This document shows positions 1 to 5,279 of a DNA stretch of 5,279 nucleotides, in pieces. The notes under the pieces are model-generated. The model made no database searches and was not told the DNA's origin. It worked only from the letters and a program-made list of their open reading frames with translations. The DNA is from UBA2040 sp002332715 (GTDB taxonomy: Bacteria > Bacteroidota > Bacteroidia > Flavobacteriales_D > Crocinitomicaceae). The position numbers and the translations under genes were made by a program. Where the stretch lies: the NCBI GenBank assembly GCA_029242295.1, contig JAQWUF010000003.1:1-5279 (forward strand). Direction: 5' to 3'. Positions within the stretch are counted from its first letter, which is position 1, and every line of letters begins with the position of its first letter.

Positions 1-1114
1 GGAGCTAGGTCTATGGTTAGAGAGTGAGCGCTTACTACATGCCAAAGTTGAGAACATTGGCATCGAAACACAGCGTTCAGTTGTAAAAGAAGAGAAAAGA
101 CAAAGAGTAGACAATCAACCGTATGCTTCGTTCATTACAGAGGCGTTCAAAAGAATGTTTGTGGACCACCCTTACAATTGGGTTCCGATTGGAAGCATGG
201 AAGATTTGGACGCTGCACAAGAAGAAGATTATGTCAATTTTTATAAAACCTTTTATGTTCCAAGTAATGCCACTTTGAGTATAGCCGGAGATTTAGATAT
301 AGAACAAACGAAAAAATGGATTGACAAATACTTCGCCTCTATTCCATCTGGACAAGCAATCAACTTGGTTAGAGATTATGAGAACATGACCAATGACGAA
401 TTTGTTGCAGCGTATGGTGTAGACAGAAGTGTATTGGAAGGTGAAGACTATAACAAACCTAAATCGGCTGAAGCGAAAAAATTATTGGCTAAATATTCTG
501 CCATGCCGACTAATATTACTCGTCCCGCCAACTACACAGGAAAATTGACCAAAGTAATTCGCGATACAGTGTATGACAATATTCAATTACCGGCGCTTTT
601 CATTACTTACAATTTCCCAAATCAAACGGACAAAGATTTTTATGCATTGGAGATGATGAATGAAATTCTTTCAGGAGGTAGTTCTTCTCGCATGAACAAA
701 TCAATCGTTGAGCGAAAAGAAATGGCTGTTGCAGCATTCTCTGCTCCTTTTGGAATGGAAGCAGGTGGAATAGGAATATTAGGCGCTATTTCAGCTAATG
801 GAGTAGATTTAACTGAACTTCAAAAAGCGATAGATGATGAAATTGTAAAAATGCAAAACGAATTGGTGACCCAAGAAGAATTTGAAAAGATTCGCAATAA
901 AATGGAGAGCGATTTAATTGATATGAATTCAAGAGTAGCTGGAATTGCTGAAAACTTGGCAGACAATCACGTGTACTATGGTTCTGCAGCTCGAACAAAT
1001 ACGATGCTTGATGGCTACATGAAGGTTACACGTGAAGATATTCAACGTGTTGCCAAAAAGTATTTTACCCAAGATGCTCGTTTGATTTTAATTTATTTAC
1101 CAAAAGAAAACTAA
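1..1114 (+). CDS. M16 family zinc metallopeptidase, catalytic-type subunit (5' truncated by window edge)
   Basis: The frame is open from base 2 with no start in view, so this is the last 370 residues of a longer M16 (pitrilysin/MPP-like) protein. The part with HxxEH lies upstream. The visible N-terminal stretch (L-W-L-E-S-E-R-L, then V-V-K-E-E-K-R-Q-R and N-Q-P-Y) is the classic segment after the zinc helix. The second Glu of V-V-K-E-E (codon 92-94) matches the distal zinc ligand of HxxEH-x74-76-E. 'FYVPSNATLSIAGDLD' near 245-300 ends the first M16 domain, and the second domain starts near 'NIQLPALFITYNFP'. The Arg/Tyr pair expected 6 and 13 residues after S-R-(L/M) is replaced by Val and Val (about 707-730). 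The protein therefore appears to supply zinc catalysis and to need a partner for substrate binding. The partner is the next gene, 6 bp downstream. Family is certain; an intact HxxEH is inferred. Confidence 0.93.
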   Translation, partial: ELGLWLESERLLHAKVENIGIETQRSVVKEEKRQRVDNQPYASFITEAFKRMFVDHPYNWVPIGSMEDLDAAQEEDYVNFYKTFYVPSNATLSIAGDLDIEQTKKWIDKYFASIPSGQAINLVRDYENMTNDEFVAAYGVDRSVLEGEDYNKPKSAEAKKLLAKYSAMPTNITRPANYTGKLTKVIRDTVYDNIQLPALFITYNFPNQTDKDFYALEMMNEILSGGSSSRMNKSIVERKEMAVAAFSAPFGMEAGGIGILGAISANGVDLTELQKAIDDEIVKMQNELVTQEEFEKIRNKMESDLIDMNSRVAGIAENLADNHVYYGSAARTNTMLDGYMKVTREDIQRVAKKYFTQDARLILIYLPKEN

Positions 1115-1120
1115 GAGAAG
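1115..1120 (+). promoter_or_regulatory. Purine-rich ribosome-binding spacer between the two M16 genes
   Basis: Only GAGAAG separates the TAA of the first M16 gene from the ATG of the second. It is the whole intergenic region and the only Shine-Dalgarno-like sequence available. It supports the 1121 start and coupled translation of the two subunits. Confidence 0.5.
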
Positions 1121-3205
1121 ATGAAAAAATTAGCAATAGCAACACTCGCTTTTCTTCCATTATTATCTATCGGTCAGGTTGATCGAAGTATAATTCCATC
1201 GGCTGGAGCAGCGCCAACAATCAATATAAAAGATTCTGAAGTATTCAAAACGGACAATGGAATCACGGTTATTTTAAGTGAAAATCACAAAATACCTACG
1301 GTAAGCTTTCAGCTGTCTTTGGGTGCTGACCCGATTCTTGAAGGTCCAAAAGCTGGAGTATCTAACGTTATGGGTGACCTCGTGATGTCAGGAACTAGTA
1401 AATTGAACAAGGATGAATTGGACAATCAAATTGATTACATCGGCGCCTATTTAAGCGCATCTTCAGGTGGAATGTACTTGTCTGTTATGACACGATTCAG
1501 AGACAAAGGATTGGCTTTGATGTCTGATGTCCTTCAAAATGCTAGTTTCCCTGAGTCTGAGTTTGATAGAATAGTGAAACAATTTGAATCCGGTTTAAAA
1601 TCAGCGAAGTCTGACCCAGGTCAAATGGCAAACAATGCAAATACTAAGTTGAATTATGACGCCATGCATCCCTACAGTGAAACGATGACTGAAGAGTCTT
1701 TAAAAAGCATAAAACTGGAAGATGTAAAACAATTGTACAAATTCGTTTATGTTCCTGAAGGATCTTATTTGGCAATTGTTGGTGATATTACCAGAGCAGA
1801 GGCTGAAATAGCGGTGGATAAATATTTCGCATCTTGGACAGGCGGAAAAGTCTACAAAGGTGCTCCATTGTCTTCTAAACCGGCAAGTGGTTCGCAAGTA
1901 GCATTCGTTAGCAAAACAGGGGCCGTTCAATCAGTAATCAATGTTAATATCCCAATGAATGCTGTACCTGGTGATCCAGATCAAATCGGACTGACAGTTT
2001 TGAATCAAGTATTCGGAGGTAGTGGATTTGGAACACGTTTGATGCAAAATCTGAGAGAGGACAAAGCCTTTACATACGGTTGTTATGCGAGACAAAATAT
2101 CGATGAACATGGTAGTTTATTGACTATAAGTGGGAATTTTAGAAATGATGTTACAGATAGCGCGATAACAGAAATTCTTTATGAAATCCAACAGATAACA
2201 ACCGAATTGGCTGGCGACGAAGAATTAGAGACCACGAAAGCTGCCATGGCAGGCAGTTTTGCTCGTTCTTTAGAAAGTCCTCAAACGATTGCTCGTTTTG
2301 CAAGAAACATTGAAAAGTATGGTTTGGATAAGGATTATTACAAGAATTATCTAAAAACACTGGCTGCAGTTAACAAAGACGACGTGTTGCGTTTAGCGAA
2401 AAAGTACATGTCGGCTGAAAATGTGAATATTGTGGTAGTTGGAAATGACGAAGTAGCTGCAAAACTTAAAGTATTTGATTCGGATGGTAAAATCTTGAAA
2501 TTAGATGCATTTGGGAATCCGGTTAAAGAGAAAAAACCTGCTGATATTTCTGCCGATCAATTGATTGAGAAGTACGTATATGCCTCTACACAGGCCACGA
2601 GCATGAAAAAGGCGAGAAAAAAACTCAAGAAAATCAAGTCCTATGCAAGAACAACTGAATTAAAGGCGGCTCAAATTCCTTTCCCATTAAAAATGAGCGA
2701 AGTTTGGATCAAACCGAACATGGAAGGAAGCAAGTTGGAAGGTCAAGGAATGGTTTTACAAAAATCATATTTTGATGGAAACGCTGGCGGCACAACGAGT
2801 ATGCAAGCTGGTTCAAAAGCTTTGACAGATGAAGAAGTAACAGCACAAAAAAAGTCATTCGGTATCATTCCAGAAATGAATTACGCTACGTCTGGCATGA
2901 AGTATGAAATGGTAGGAATCGAAGTTGTCGACGATAAAGACATGTATGTTTTATCAAGCACCGATGGGAATAAAACACAATTGGATTATTTCGATAAAAC
3001 GACATGCTTAAAAATGAAATCTATTGTTTCGAAGACCGAAAATGGTGAGGTAAACTCTGCAGAATATGACTTTGGTAACTATTCGATGCAAGGTGGGCTT
3101 ATGTCTTACGGAACAATTTCAATGGCAATTGGTCCAATGATTCTTGAAGGAGAAGTAAAGTCTTTCGAAGTAAATGGGAAAATTGACCTCGACACTTTTA
3201 AATAG
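1121..3205 (+). CDS. M16 family peptidase, non-catalytic R/Y subunit with LolA-like C-terminal extension
   Basis: This 694-residue protein starts at an ATG 6 bp after the previous stop, behind a purine-rich AGAGAAG. Residues 1-18 form a signal peptide (MKK, hydrophobic core, S-I-G before Q19), so it acts in the periplasm or envelope. Residues about 40-240 and 255-450 are the two M16 domains ('NGITVILSENHKIP', 'YVPEGSYLAIVGDIT', 'GGSGFGTRLMQNLRED'). The zinc motif is lost: the expected G-V-A-H-F-L-E-H reads G-V-S-N-V-M-G-D (N82, G85, D86). R312 and Y319 are kept with the 7-residue spacing of the substrate-binding R/Y pair in insulysin and MPP-like enzymes. The protein is thus predicted to be inactive alone and to complete the active site of its neighbour. 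After a basic linker (about 494-508), residues to 694 are rich in short beta segments and resemble the LolA-like/lipoprotein-sorting fold found behind some Bacteroidota M16 proteins. That last assignment is less certain. Confidence 0.93.
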   Translation: MKKLAIATLAFLPLLSIGQVDRSIIPSAGAAPTINIKDSEVFKTDNGITVILSENHKIPTVSFQLSLGADPILEGPKAGVSNVMGDLVMSGTSKLNKDELDNQIDYIGAYLSASSGGMYLSVMTRFRDKGLALMSDVLQNASFPESEFDRIVKQFESGLKSAKSDPGQMANNANTKLNYDAMHPYSETMTEESLKSIKLEDVKQLYKFVYVPEGSYLAIVGDITRAEAEIAVDKYFASWTGGKVYKGAPLSSKPASGSQVAFVSKTGAVQSVINVNIPMNAVPGDPDQIGLTVLNQVFGGSGFGTRLMQNLREDKAFTYGCYARQNIDEHGSLLTISGNFRNDVTDSAITEILYEIQQITTELAGDEELETTKAAMAGSFARSLESPQTIARFARNIEKYGLDKDYYKNYLKTLAAVNKDDVLRLAKKYMSAENVNIVVVGNDEVAAKLKVFDSDGKILKLDAFGNPVKEKKPADISADQLIEKYVYASTQATSMKKARKKLKKIKSYARTTELKAAQIPFPLKMSEVWIKPNMEGSKLEGQGMVLQKSYFDGNAGGTTSMQAGSKALTDEEVTAQKKSFGIIPEMNYATSGMKYEMVGIEVVDDKDMYVLSSTDGNKTQLDYFDKTTCLKMKSIVSKTENGEVNSAEYDFGNYSMQGGLMSYGTISMAIGPMILEGEVKSFEVNGKIDLDTFK

Positions 3206-3222
3206 TTTTAAATTTTTGTGAT

Positions 3223-3261
3223 AAAAACGCCTATCCAAACCAAGGATGGGCGTTTTTTTTT
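3223..3261 (+). terminator. Intrinsic terminator of the M16 operon
   Basis: Bases 3223-3236 pair with 3244-3257 to form a 14-bp stem. It contains one G-U wobble (3232/3248), and the A-run at its base pairs with the T-run. The loop is 7 nt (3237-3243). Nine T residues follow the GC-rich part (3253-3261). It lies 17 bp after the second M16 stop codon. The A-tract on the left arm could let it work in both directions, but no gene converges from the other side. Confidence 0.93.
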
Positions 3262-3293
3262 GTTTTCAATTTCACTTAGTATACGTACATTTA
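3259..3293 (+). promoter_or_regulatory. Possible Bacteroidota-type promoter for the lipoprotein gene
   Basis: TTTG at 3259-3262 and TACATTTA at 3286-3293 resemble the Bacteroidota -33 (TTTG/TTG) and -7 (TAnnTTTG) elements. The spacing is 23 bp and the -7 box has one mismatch in its last base. The -33 element would overlap the end of the upstream terminator. Transcription would start about 20 bp before the proposed TTG start. The spacing is at the long end and the DNA is AT-rich, so this is tentative. Confidence 0.3.
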
Positions 3294-3318
3294 CAGTCCA
3301 ATTAAAAAACAAACCAAT

Positions 3319-3741
3319 TTGACAATAAAACCAATACTTTTTGCCATGGCAATTGTTACAGTGACACTTTCATCGTGTAAAAAATATGATGATGGGCCAT
3401 TGATCAGTTTTAAAAGCAAAAAAGATAGGATTGCCAATACTTGGGAAATTGGTAAAGCCATTAGAAACGGTAATGATGTAACAGATGATTACTCTGTATA
3501 CACGTTAACAACAACCGCGGATGGTGATGCAAAATTAGTGGCGACGTACGTAACAACCTTTGGGATATTTTCTGGAAATACAGATGGCACGTGCATTTTT
3601 GAATCTAAAAAAGAACTTATCAATTTCGATTATGAAAATGATGATTTCGACCAAGTGTATAAGATCTTAAGATTAAAAGATGACGAATTATGGCTGCGTG
3701 CGATTGGCGGTGAAGATGAACTTCATCTTGTCCCTAAATAG
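3319..3741 (+). CDS. Lipocalin-like small lipoprotein (TTG start)
   Basis: This 140-residue protein is predicted to be an envelope lipoprotein. Residues 1-19 are a lipoprotein signal peptide (K4, then a hydrophobic run) ending in the lipobox L-S-S-C with the acylated Cys at 20, followed by K-K-Y-D-D. The mature part (N40-T-W, G51-N-D-V-T, alternating beta-strand-like segments, and Y114-K-I-L-R-L-K-D-D-E-L-W-L) has the pattern of small lipocalin-like Bacteroidota lipoproteins; the ligand and role are unknown. The start is chosen as TTG at 3319. The frame is open upstream only to a stop at 3277 and has no ATG or GTG there. The first ATG (3346, residue 10) would leave a signal peptide too short and without a positive charge. 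The gene lies between a terminator and a secreted-protein gene, so it may be its own unit. The coding call is strong; the exact start and the family are less so. Confidence 0.8.
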   Translation: MTIKPILFAMAIVTVTLSSCKKYDDGPLISFKSKKDRIANTWEIGKAIRNGNDVTDDYSVYTLTTTADGDAKLVATYVTTFGIFSGNTDGTCIFESKKELINFDYENDDFDQVYKILRLKDDELWLRAIGGEDELHLVPK

Positions 3742-3757
3742 CATTGATTCTTTTTTC

Positions 3758-3791
3758 TAAAATAAATATAAACTCTGTATAAAATAAATAT
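3758..3791 (+). repeat. Two 12-bp direct repeats upstream of the DUF2911 gene
   Basis: TAAAATAAATAT occurs exactly at 3758-3769 and again at 3780-3791, a 22-bp period or about two helical turns. The second copy ends one base before the ATG at 3793. The repeat could be an operator, part of an A/T-rich translation-initiation leader, or chance in AT-rich DNA. Confidence 0.5.
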
Positions 3792-3792
3792 T

Positions 3793-4644
3793 ATGATGTT
3801 AAAAAGTATAGCGGCAATTGCGGCAATTACAATTTCAACGAGTCTTTCAGCTCAATTAAAGACTCCTCAGCCAAGTCCGTTAGCGACTGTTCAGCAAACT
3901 GTTGGTTTAACTGATTTCGAAGTAGAATATTCTCGTCCTGGAATGAAAGGAAGAGCGGTTTTTGGAGATTTAGTTGCCTTTGACGAAATGTGGCGCACAG
4001 GAGCGAATGCCTCTACAAAGATCACAGTTTCTAGCGATGTTAAAATTGGTGGTTTAGACGTACCAGAAGGAAAATATGCTCTTTACACGATTCCTGGAAA
4101 AGAATCTTGGACTATCATTATCTACAAAAACCTTGCTCATTGGGGAATCGATGGATACGACAAAGCAAATGATTTGGGACGATTCACTGTTAAACCAACC
4201 GTGATGAATGATAAAACGGAAACTTTAACTATGGATTTCAGTGATTTTTCTACATCCTCGGCAAATTTGAACTTGACATGGGAGAACACAAGAATATCTT
4301 TACCAATCGAAACGCCAACAGATGAAATGGTTGAGAAGCAAATCAAAGAAGTAATGGGTGGCCCAAGTGCTAACGATTACTATCAGTCGGCTCGTTACTA
4401 TTTGGAAAAAGAGAAAAACCTTTCCGATGCCTTGAACTACATTAACAACGCGGTTGACAAAAGACCAGAGGCATTTTGGTATGTTCATGTTCAGGCTAAA
4501 ATTCATATGAAAATAGGCAACAAAAAAGAAGCATTGGCTTCTGCTGAAAAATCTCTAGCCTTTGCGAAAGCCGCCAAAGACGGTGATTTTGGCTATGTTG
4601 CAAACAATGAAAAATTGATCAAAGAAATTAAAGCAATGAAGTAA
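3793..4644 (+). CDS. Secreted DUF2911 protein with C-terminal TPR-like tail
   Basis: This 283-residue protein begins with a signal peptide (K4, then I/A/T-rich, with S-L-S-A before Q21), so it is probably periplasmic. Residues about 26-172 match the DUF2911 family common in Bacteroidota: 'PSPLATVQQTVG', 'VEYSRPGMKGRAVFG', 'DEMWRTGANASTKI', 'VPEGKYALYTIPG', and W106-T-I-I-I. Its biochemical function is unknown. Residues about 193-262 form helices with TPR-like spacing (Y-Y-Q-S-A-R-Y-Y, then A-L-N-Y-I-N-N-A-V-D, and A-K-I-H-M-K-I-G-N-K-K-E-A-L). This suggests two protein-binding repeats. Two adjacent ATGs (3793 and 3796) could both serve; the first is used. The upstream gap of 51 bp carries a direct repeat and the gene is closed by a strong terminator. 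It may be read from the lipoprotein promoter or from its own. Confidence 0.92.
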   Translation: MMLKSIAAIAAITISTSLSAQLKTPQPSPLATVQQTVGLTDFEVEYSRPGMKGRAVFGDLVAFDEMWRTGANASTKITVSSDVKIGGLDVPEGKYALYTIPGKESWTIIIYKNLAHWGIDGYDKANDLGRFTVKPTVMNDKTETLTMDFSDFSTSSANLNLTWENTRISLPIETPTDEMVEKQIKEVMGGPSANDYYQSARYYLEKEKNLSDALNYINNAVDKRPEAFWYVHVQAKIHMKIGNKKEALASAEKSLAFAKAAKDGDFGYVANNEKLIKEIKAMK

Positions 4645-4668
4645 GGGGCTTCCACCCAAATTTCAGAG

Positions 4669-4713
4669 CCTCGTTTGTTCCGATTTTATCGGAATAGACG
4701 GGGTGTTTTTTTT
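4669..4713 (+). terminator. Intrinsic terminator after the DUF2911 gene
   Basis: Bases 4669-4684 pair with 4688-4703 in an uninterrupted 16-bp stem containing three G-U wobbles, around a 3-nt TTT loop. Two bases then lead into eight T residues (4706-4713). The 7 bp next to the loop (TTCCGAT/ATCGGAA) are perfect. It lies 24 bp beyond the stop codon and separates this gene from the downstream DUF6132-rhodanese pair. Confidence 0.93.
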
Positions 4714-4765
4714 ATTTGTAACGCTAGTCACAATTCAATCCAATTTGTTGTCCGACCTTTGTGCC

Positions 4766-4978
4766 ATGAATAATAAAAGCATTAAGTCATTTTTACTTAA
4801 CAATCTCCTAACTTTTATTGGGATTGTTCTGGGTGGAGTCATTGGCTTTGTGTACTACAAACAGATAGGTTGTGTTTCTAGAACGTGCAGCATCATCTCC
4901 GATCCTTTCTACAGTATACTCTATGGTTCGCTAATGGGTAGTTTATTATTGAATATATTTCAAAATAAAAAAAAGTAA
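4766..4978 (+). CDS. DUF6132-type small inner-membrane protein
   Basis: This 70-residue protein has two predicted membrane helices: about 12-31 (rich in L, I, G, V, with G-G-V-I-G-F-V-Y-Y) and about 49-66 (Y-S-I-L-Y-G-S-L-M-G-S-L-L). It ends in a basic tail (N-K-K-K). Between the helices is G-C36-x4-C41-S-I-I-S-D-P-F, then L-Y-G-S-L-M-G. This matches the small DUF6132 family of Bacteroidota, whose function is not established. The start is ATG 4766. An in-frame GTG at 4703 sits inside the terminator stem and would translate its T-run, so it is rejected. No good promoter or Shine-Dalgarno is visible. The rhodanese gene begins 7 bp later, suggesting co-transcription. The Cys pair next to a sulfurtransferase hints at thiol or sulfane-sulfur handling, which is inference. 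Confidence 0.82.
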   Translation: MNNKSIKSFLLNNLLTFIGIVLGGVIGFVYYKQIGCVSRTCSIISDPFYSILYGSLMGSLLLNIFQNKKK

Positions 4979-4985
4979 AAAGAAG

Positions 4986-5261
4986 ATGAATATTGAACAA
5001 TTGATTAAAGAAAACAAAGGAACAGTAGTTGATGTGCGATCACCAGGTGAATTTCAAGGCGGAAACGTTAGCGGAAGTGTAAACATCCCATTGCAAGAAA
5101 TCAACAATCGTATGGATGAATTGAAATCATTGACACAACCCTTAATCCTATGCTGTGCATCTGGCGGCAGAAGTGGCATGGCTACTCAAGTTTTAACTCA
5201 ATCGGGAATCGAATGTGGAAACGCTGGATCTTGGTTAGACTTACAATATTATAAAGGTTAA
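4986..5261 (+). CDS. Single-domain rhodanese-like sulfurtransferase
   Basis: This 91-residue protein is one complete rhodanese domain without a signal peptide, so it is cytosolic. Visible motifs are V-V-D16-V-R18-S-P-G-E-F, the G-S-V-N-I-P-L segment (31-36), the active loop C57-A-S-G-G-R-S, and the closing N-A-G-S-W-L-D-L. C57 is the predicted nucleophile that carries a persulfide. The loop C-x-x-G-x-R-S fits sulfurtransferases of the PspE/GlpE size class; donor and acceptor are not known. An additional C56 sits directly before it, and C77 is a third cysteine. The usual H-I-P-G before the N-I-P is N-V-S-G here. The ATG follows AAAGAAG, a weak Shine-Dalgarno, 7 bp after the membrane protein gene. 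They most likely form one transcript. The end is complete; 18 bases remain after the stop. Confidence 0.93.
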   Translation: MNIEQLIKENKGTVVDVRSPGEFQGGNVSGSVNIPLQEINNRMDELKSLTQPLILCCASGGRSGMATQVLTQSGIECGNAGSWLDLQYYKG

Positions 5262-5279
5262 ACAAATTAAATTTTTGCG

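Noticed and set aside
795..998. Minus-strand open frames inside the M16 genes (also 1700-1930 and 2151-2360).
   Set aside because: They are shadows of strongly supported + strand genes and show no recognisable domain or start signal.
1..3205. The two M16 genes as a recent tandem duplication.
   Set aside because: They share only family-level motifs. Their sequences, lengths and active-site residues differ widely, so the duplication or pairing is ancient.
3742..3792. A standard Bacteroidota promoter for the DUF2911 gene.
   Set aside because: A TTG is present near 3744, but no TAnnTTTG follows at the right spacing in this 51-bp gap.
4137..4506. Two overlapping minus-strand open frames inside the DUF2911 gene.
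   Set aside because: The + strand frame has clear family motifs. The reverse frames lack any domain or ribosome-binding signal.
4754..4761. GACCTTTG as a -7 promoter box giving a leaderless DUF6132 transcript.
   Set aside because: It matches TAnnTTTG except for the first base, but no TTG lies at a suitable distance upstream (only TTC at 17 bp). It would place the transcription start almost on the ATG.
4703..4765. In-frame GTG start that would add 21 residues to the DUF6132 protein.
   Set aside because: It lies at the last stem base of the terminator and would translate the T-run as Phe-rich sequence. The ATG at 4766 gives the family's normal length and N-terminus.

Overview
The window looks like ordinary chromosomal DNA of a Bacteroidota member, probably of the Flavobacteriales. 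The signs are AT-rich DNA, A-rich translation starts with weak or no Shine-Dalgarno, signal peptides that appear to be cleaved just before a Gln, an 'SSC-KK' type lipoprotein, and families typical of that phylum (DUF2911, DUF6132, M16 peptidases carrying an extra C-terminal domain). A genus-level call (for example Fluviicola or another Crocinitomicaceae) would be a guess. All six genes are on the + strand. I saw no tRNA, rRNA, CRISPR array, insertion sequence or phage gene.

Region 1 (1-3261) is the end of an operon of two M16 metallopeptidase subunits. The first gene is cut by the left edge. It retains the distal zinc-ligand glutamate of M16 enzymes but has lost the C-terminal Arg/Tyr substrate-binding pair. 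The second gene starts 6 bp later. It has lost HxxEH (its counterpart reads N-V-M-G-D) but keeps a well-spaced Arg/Tyr pair (R312/Y319). The defects are complementary, so the two proteins probably form one periplasmic or envelope heterodimeric protease. The second subunit also has about 220 extra C-terminal residues that resemble a LolA-like (lipoprotein-sorting-like) domain. A strong intrinsic terminator closes the operon.

Region 2 (3262-4713) holds two separately encoded envelope proteins. One is a small lipocalin-like lipoprotein that apparently starts at TTG. The other is a secreted DUF2911 protein with a C-terminal TPR-like tail. A second strong terminator follows it. The 51-bp gap between the two genes contains a 12-bp direct repeat with a 22-bp period.

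Region 3 (4714-5279) is a small two-gene unit: a 70-residue DUF6132-type membrane protein with a Cys-x4-Cys pair, then, 7 bp later, a 91-residue single-domain rhodanese. Together they suggest sulfane-sulfur or thiol chemistry at the inner membrane.

I found no clearly undescribed system. The most interesting points are the split-catalysis M16 pair with its LolA-like fusion and the DUF6132-rhodanese pair.
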